From positions 1 to 64,000 of the forward strand of contig NZ_AQWS01000008.1 in NCBI RefSeq assembly GCF_000375405.1: DNA of 64,000 nucleotides. Direction: 5' to 3'. A program made the translations under genes and the position numbers. Below are positions 63,195-64,000 of the stretch, piece after piece. The notes beneath the pieces were generated by a model, which was not told where the DNA came from, searched no databases, and worked only from the letters and a program-made list of their open reading frames with translations. Source of the DNA: Bacteroides propionicifaciens DSM 19291 = JCM 14649. Its GTDB lineage: Bacteria; Bacteroidota; Bacteroidia; Bacteroidales; Bacteroidaceae. The stretch's first letter is position 1. Each line of letters opens with the position of its first letter.

Positions 63195-64000
63195 TTATTT
63201 TGTTCCTAGGTACAAAAAGATCATACCTATGAGTATTAATGATAAATCGACCAGCTTGTTTTTCAGGTTACTCTCATGCAAAACAAAAGCACCAAACAAA
63301 AAGGAAACCAATACGCTACCCCGTCGGACCATGGATACAATAGATATCATGGAGTCGGAATAGCTAAGTGCATAAAAGTAAGCAAAATCGGCTATCGATA
63401 AAAATACTGATATCATTAAAATCGACCACCTCCACTGAAAAGGAGTATTTTGTCGTCTGCGGGGATACCAAATAATAAGTAGTATCGTCCCCATGATAAG
63501 GATTTGATATAAATTGAACCAAGACTGTACAGCCATAGGCTCGACGATTCTAAGCAAATAGCGGTCATACAGACCACTTGTAGCACCTGCAAGCGAAGCA
63601 ATAGCAACGTAGATGATCCATCTGTTTTTGACAAAATTAATTCCCTCTTTTTTTCCAGACCGGCTCAACAAAAAAATCGAAGTTATCGCAAGTATTACAC
63701 CAATCCACTGATAAAGGTTCAAACGCTCTCCATAGATCAGCATTGCACCAACCAAAATCATTACTGGACGAGTCGCGTTGATAGGGCCGACCAAGGTCAA
63801 AGGCAAGTTTTTAATACCGTAATAACCAAAACACCAAGAGGTCAACACAATAGTTGATTTTATAAAGATGAGTCCGTGCGATTTCCAATCAATCGGGGGG
63901 ACATAAAATATAGTCCCCGATAGCGTATCTGGAAAGAATGTAGAGACAAGAAGAAATGGAAGGAATATCAAACTACAAAAGACAGTATTTAGAAAGAGAA
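63195..64000 (-). CDS. DMT-superfamily (EamA) transporter, 5' end outside the window
   Basis: The open frame runs off the right edge. The sequence beyond the first in-frame TTG (63971) reads LFLNTVFCSLIFLPFLL, a membrane helix, so the real start lies past base 64000. Two EamA halves are recognisable: GPINATRPVMILVGAMLIYGE in the first and SMVRRGSVLVSFLFGAF in the second, with 9 or more membrane helices visible. It is a drug/metabolite transporter of unknown substrate, co-transcribed with the DUF3256 gene. Confidence 0.85.
   Translation of the reverse strand, partial: LFLNTVFCSLIFLPFLLVSTFFPDTLSGTIFYVPPIDWKSHGLIFIKSTIVLTSWCFGYYGIKNLPLTLVGPINATRPVMILVGAMLIYGERLNLYQWIGVILAITSIFLLSRSGKKEGINFVKNRWIIYVAIASLAGATSGLYDRYLLRIVEPMAVQSWFNLYQILIMGTILLIIWYPRRRQNTPFQWRWSILMISVFLSIADFAYFYALSYSDSMISIVSMVRRGSVLVSFLFGAFVLHESNLKNKLVDLSLILIGMIFLYLGTK

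Noticed and set aside
1-64000. CRISPR array, tRNA, rRNA, prophage or defence island
   Set aside because: No regularly spaced repeats, cloverleaf-like sequence, rRNA segments, integrase or phage structural genes were found on reading the intergenic regions and translated frames.

Overview
The window is about 64 kb of AT-rich chromosome from a member of the Bacteroidales (phylum Bacteroidota). The evidence is a fused murF-alr gene, GSCFA, PqqD-like, DUF4837, DUF3256, DUF4105 and DUF6340 proteins, LptC/LptE/LptD of Bacteroidota type, a split LysO, a large SecA with a zinc-binding tail, and promoters of the Bacteroidota -7 form TAnnTTTG just upstream of start codons without Shine-Dalgarno sequences. 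Family-level placement (Dysgonomonadaceae or Porphyromonadaceae relatives) is only an impression. Most of the window is densely packed housekeeping and envelope-biogenesis DNA; I see no prophage, CRISPR array, tRNA or rRNA.

Layout. 1-415 holds the remains of a Tat export locus on the minus strand: tatC is cut after about 34 codons by what looks like the end of an insertion sequence, and tatA carries a one-base frameshift. 468-3928 (minus) is the murF-alr fusion with an overlapping GSCFA gene. 4242-8942 (plus) is dxs-trkA-trkH. 9046-10814 (minus) is an MFS transporter and a PqqD-like protein. 10908-17000 (minus) is one operon, rlmN - DUF4837 lipoprotein - pdxA - sigma-54-type activator - lptE - TPR protein - secG, with a promoter at its head and a strong terminator at its tail. 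17139-24607 (minus) is coaX - outer-membrane barrel - TPR protein - lptC - CBS/CorC membrane protein - ppiD. 24731-30897 (plus) is a DUF4105 membrane protein, a catalytically degenerate alkaline-phosphatase-fold protein, and secA. 31010-32538 (plus) holds a DUF6340 lipoprotein and an acidic hypothetical; 32617-36920 (minus) holds lptD, an HD-domain protein and a BASS-type transporter.

The second half has a BtuB-like TonB-dependent receptor (37009), an MCE/MlaD protein, dnaA (40541), a B12-dependent class II ribonucleotide reductase (42296), a GH77 amylomaltase and folB on the plus strand. Then come a Dna2-like nuclease-helicase and an N-acetylmuramoyl-L-alanine amidase (minus), metY (plus), a macro-like small protein (plus), a heavy-metal P-type ATPase and Fur-family regulator (minus), and a minus-strand run hpt - adk - obgE - pgeF - B3/B4 protein. 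The window ends with a two-gene LysO lysine exporter, a DUF3256 protein and a DMT transporter cut by the right edge.

How the genes fit together: much of the window builds and maintains the cell envelope (MurF-Alr, PgeF, amidase, LptC/D/E, SecA/SecG, PpiD, MlaD). The receptor and NrdJ together suggest that DNA-precursor synthesis depends on cobalamin. Several gene starts were moved downstream because the longest open frame begins inside or upstream of a promoter (dxs, rlmN, DUF4105, secA, lysO) or because a better ATG follows (DUF4837, helicase, metal ATPase). The most notable observations are the inactivated Tat locus, the phosphatase-fold protein that has lost almost its whole active site, structured intergenic elements at 39080-39165 and 40327-40369, and a palindrome between the fur and metal-ATPase genes.
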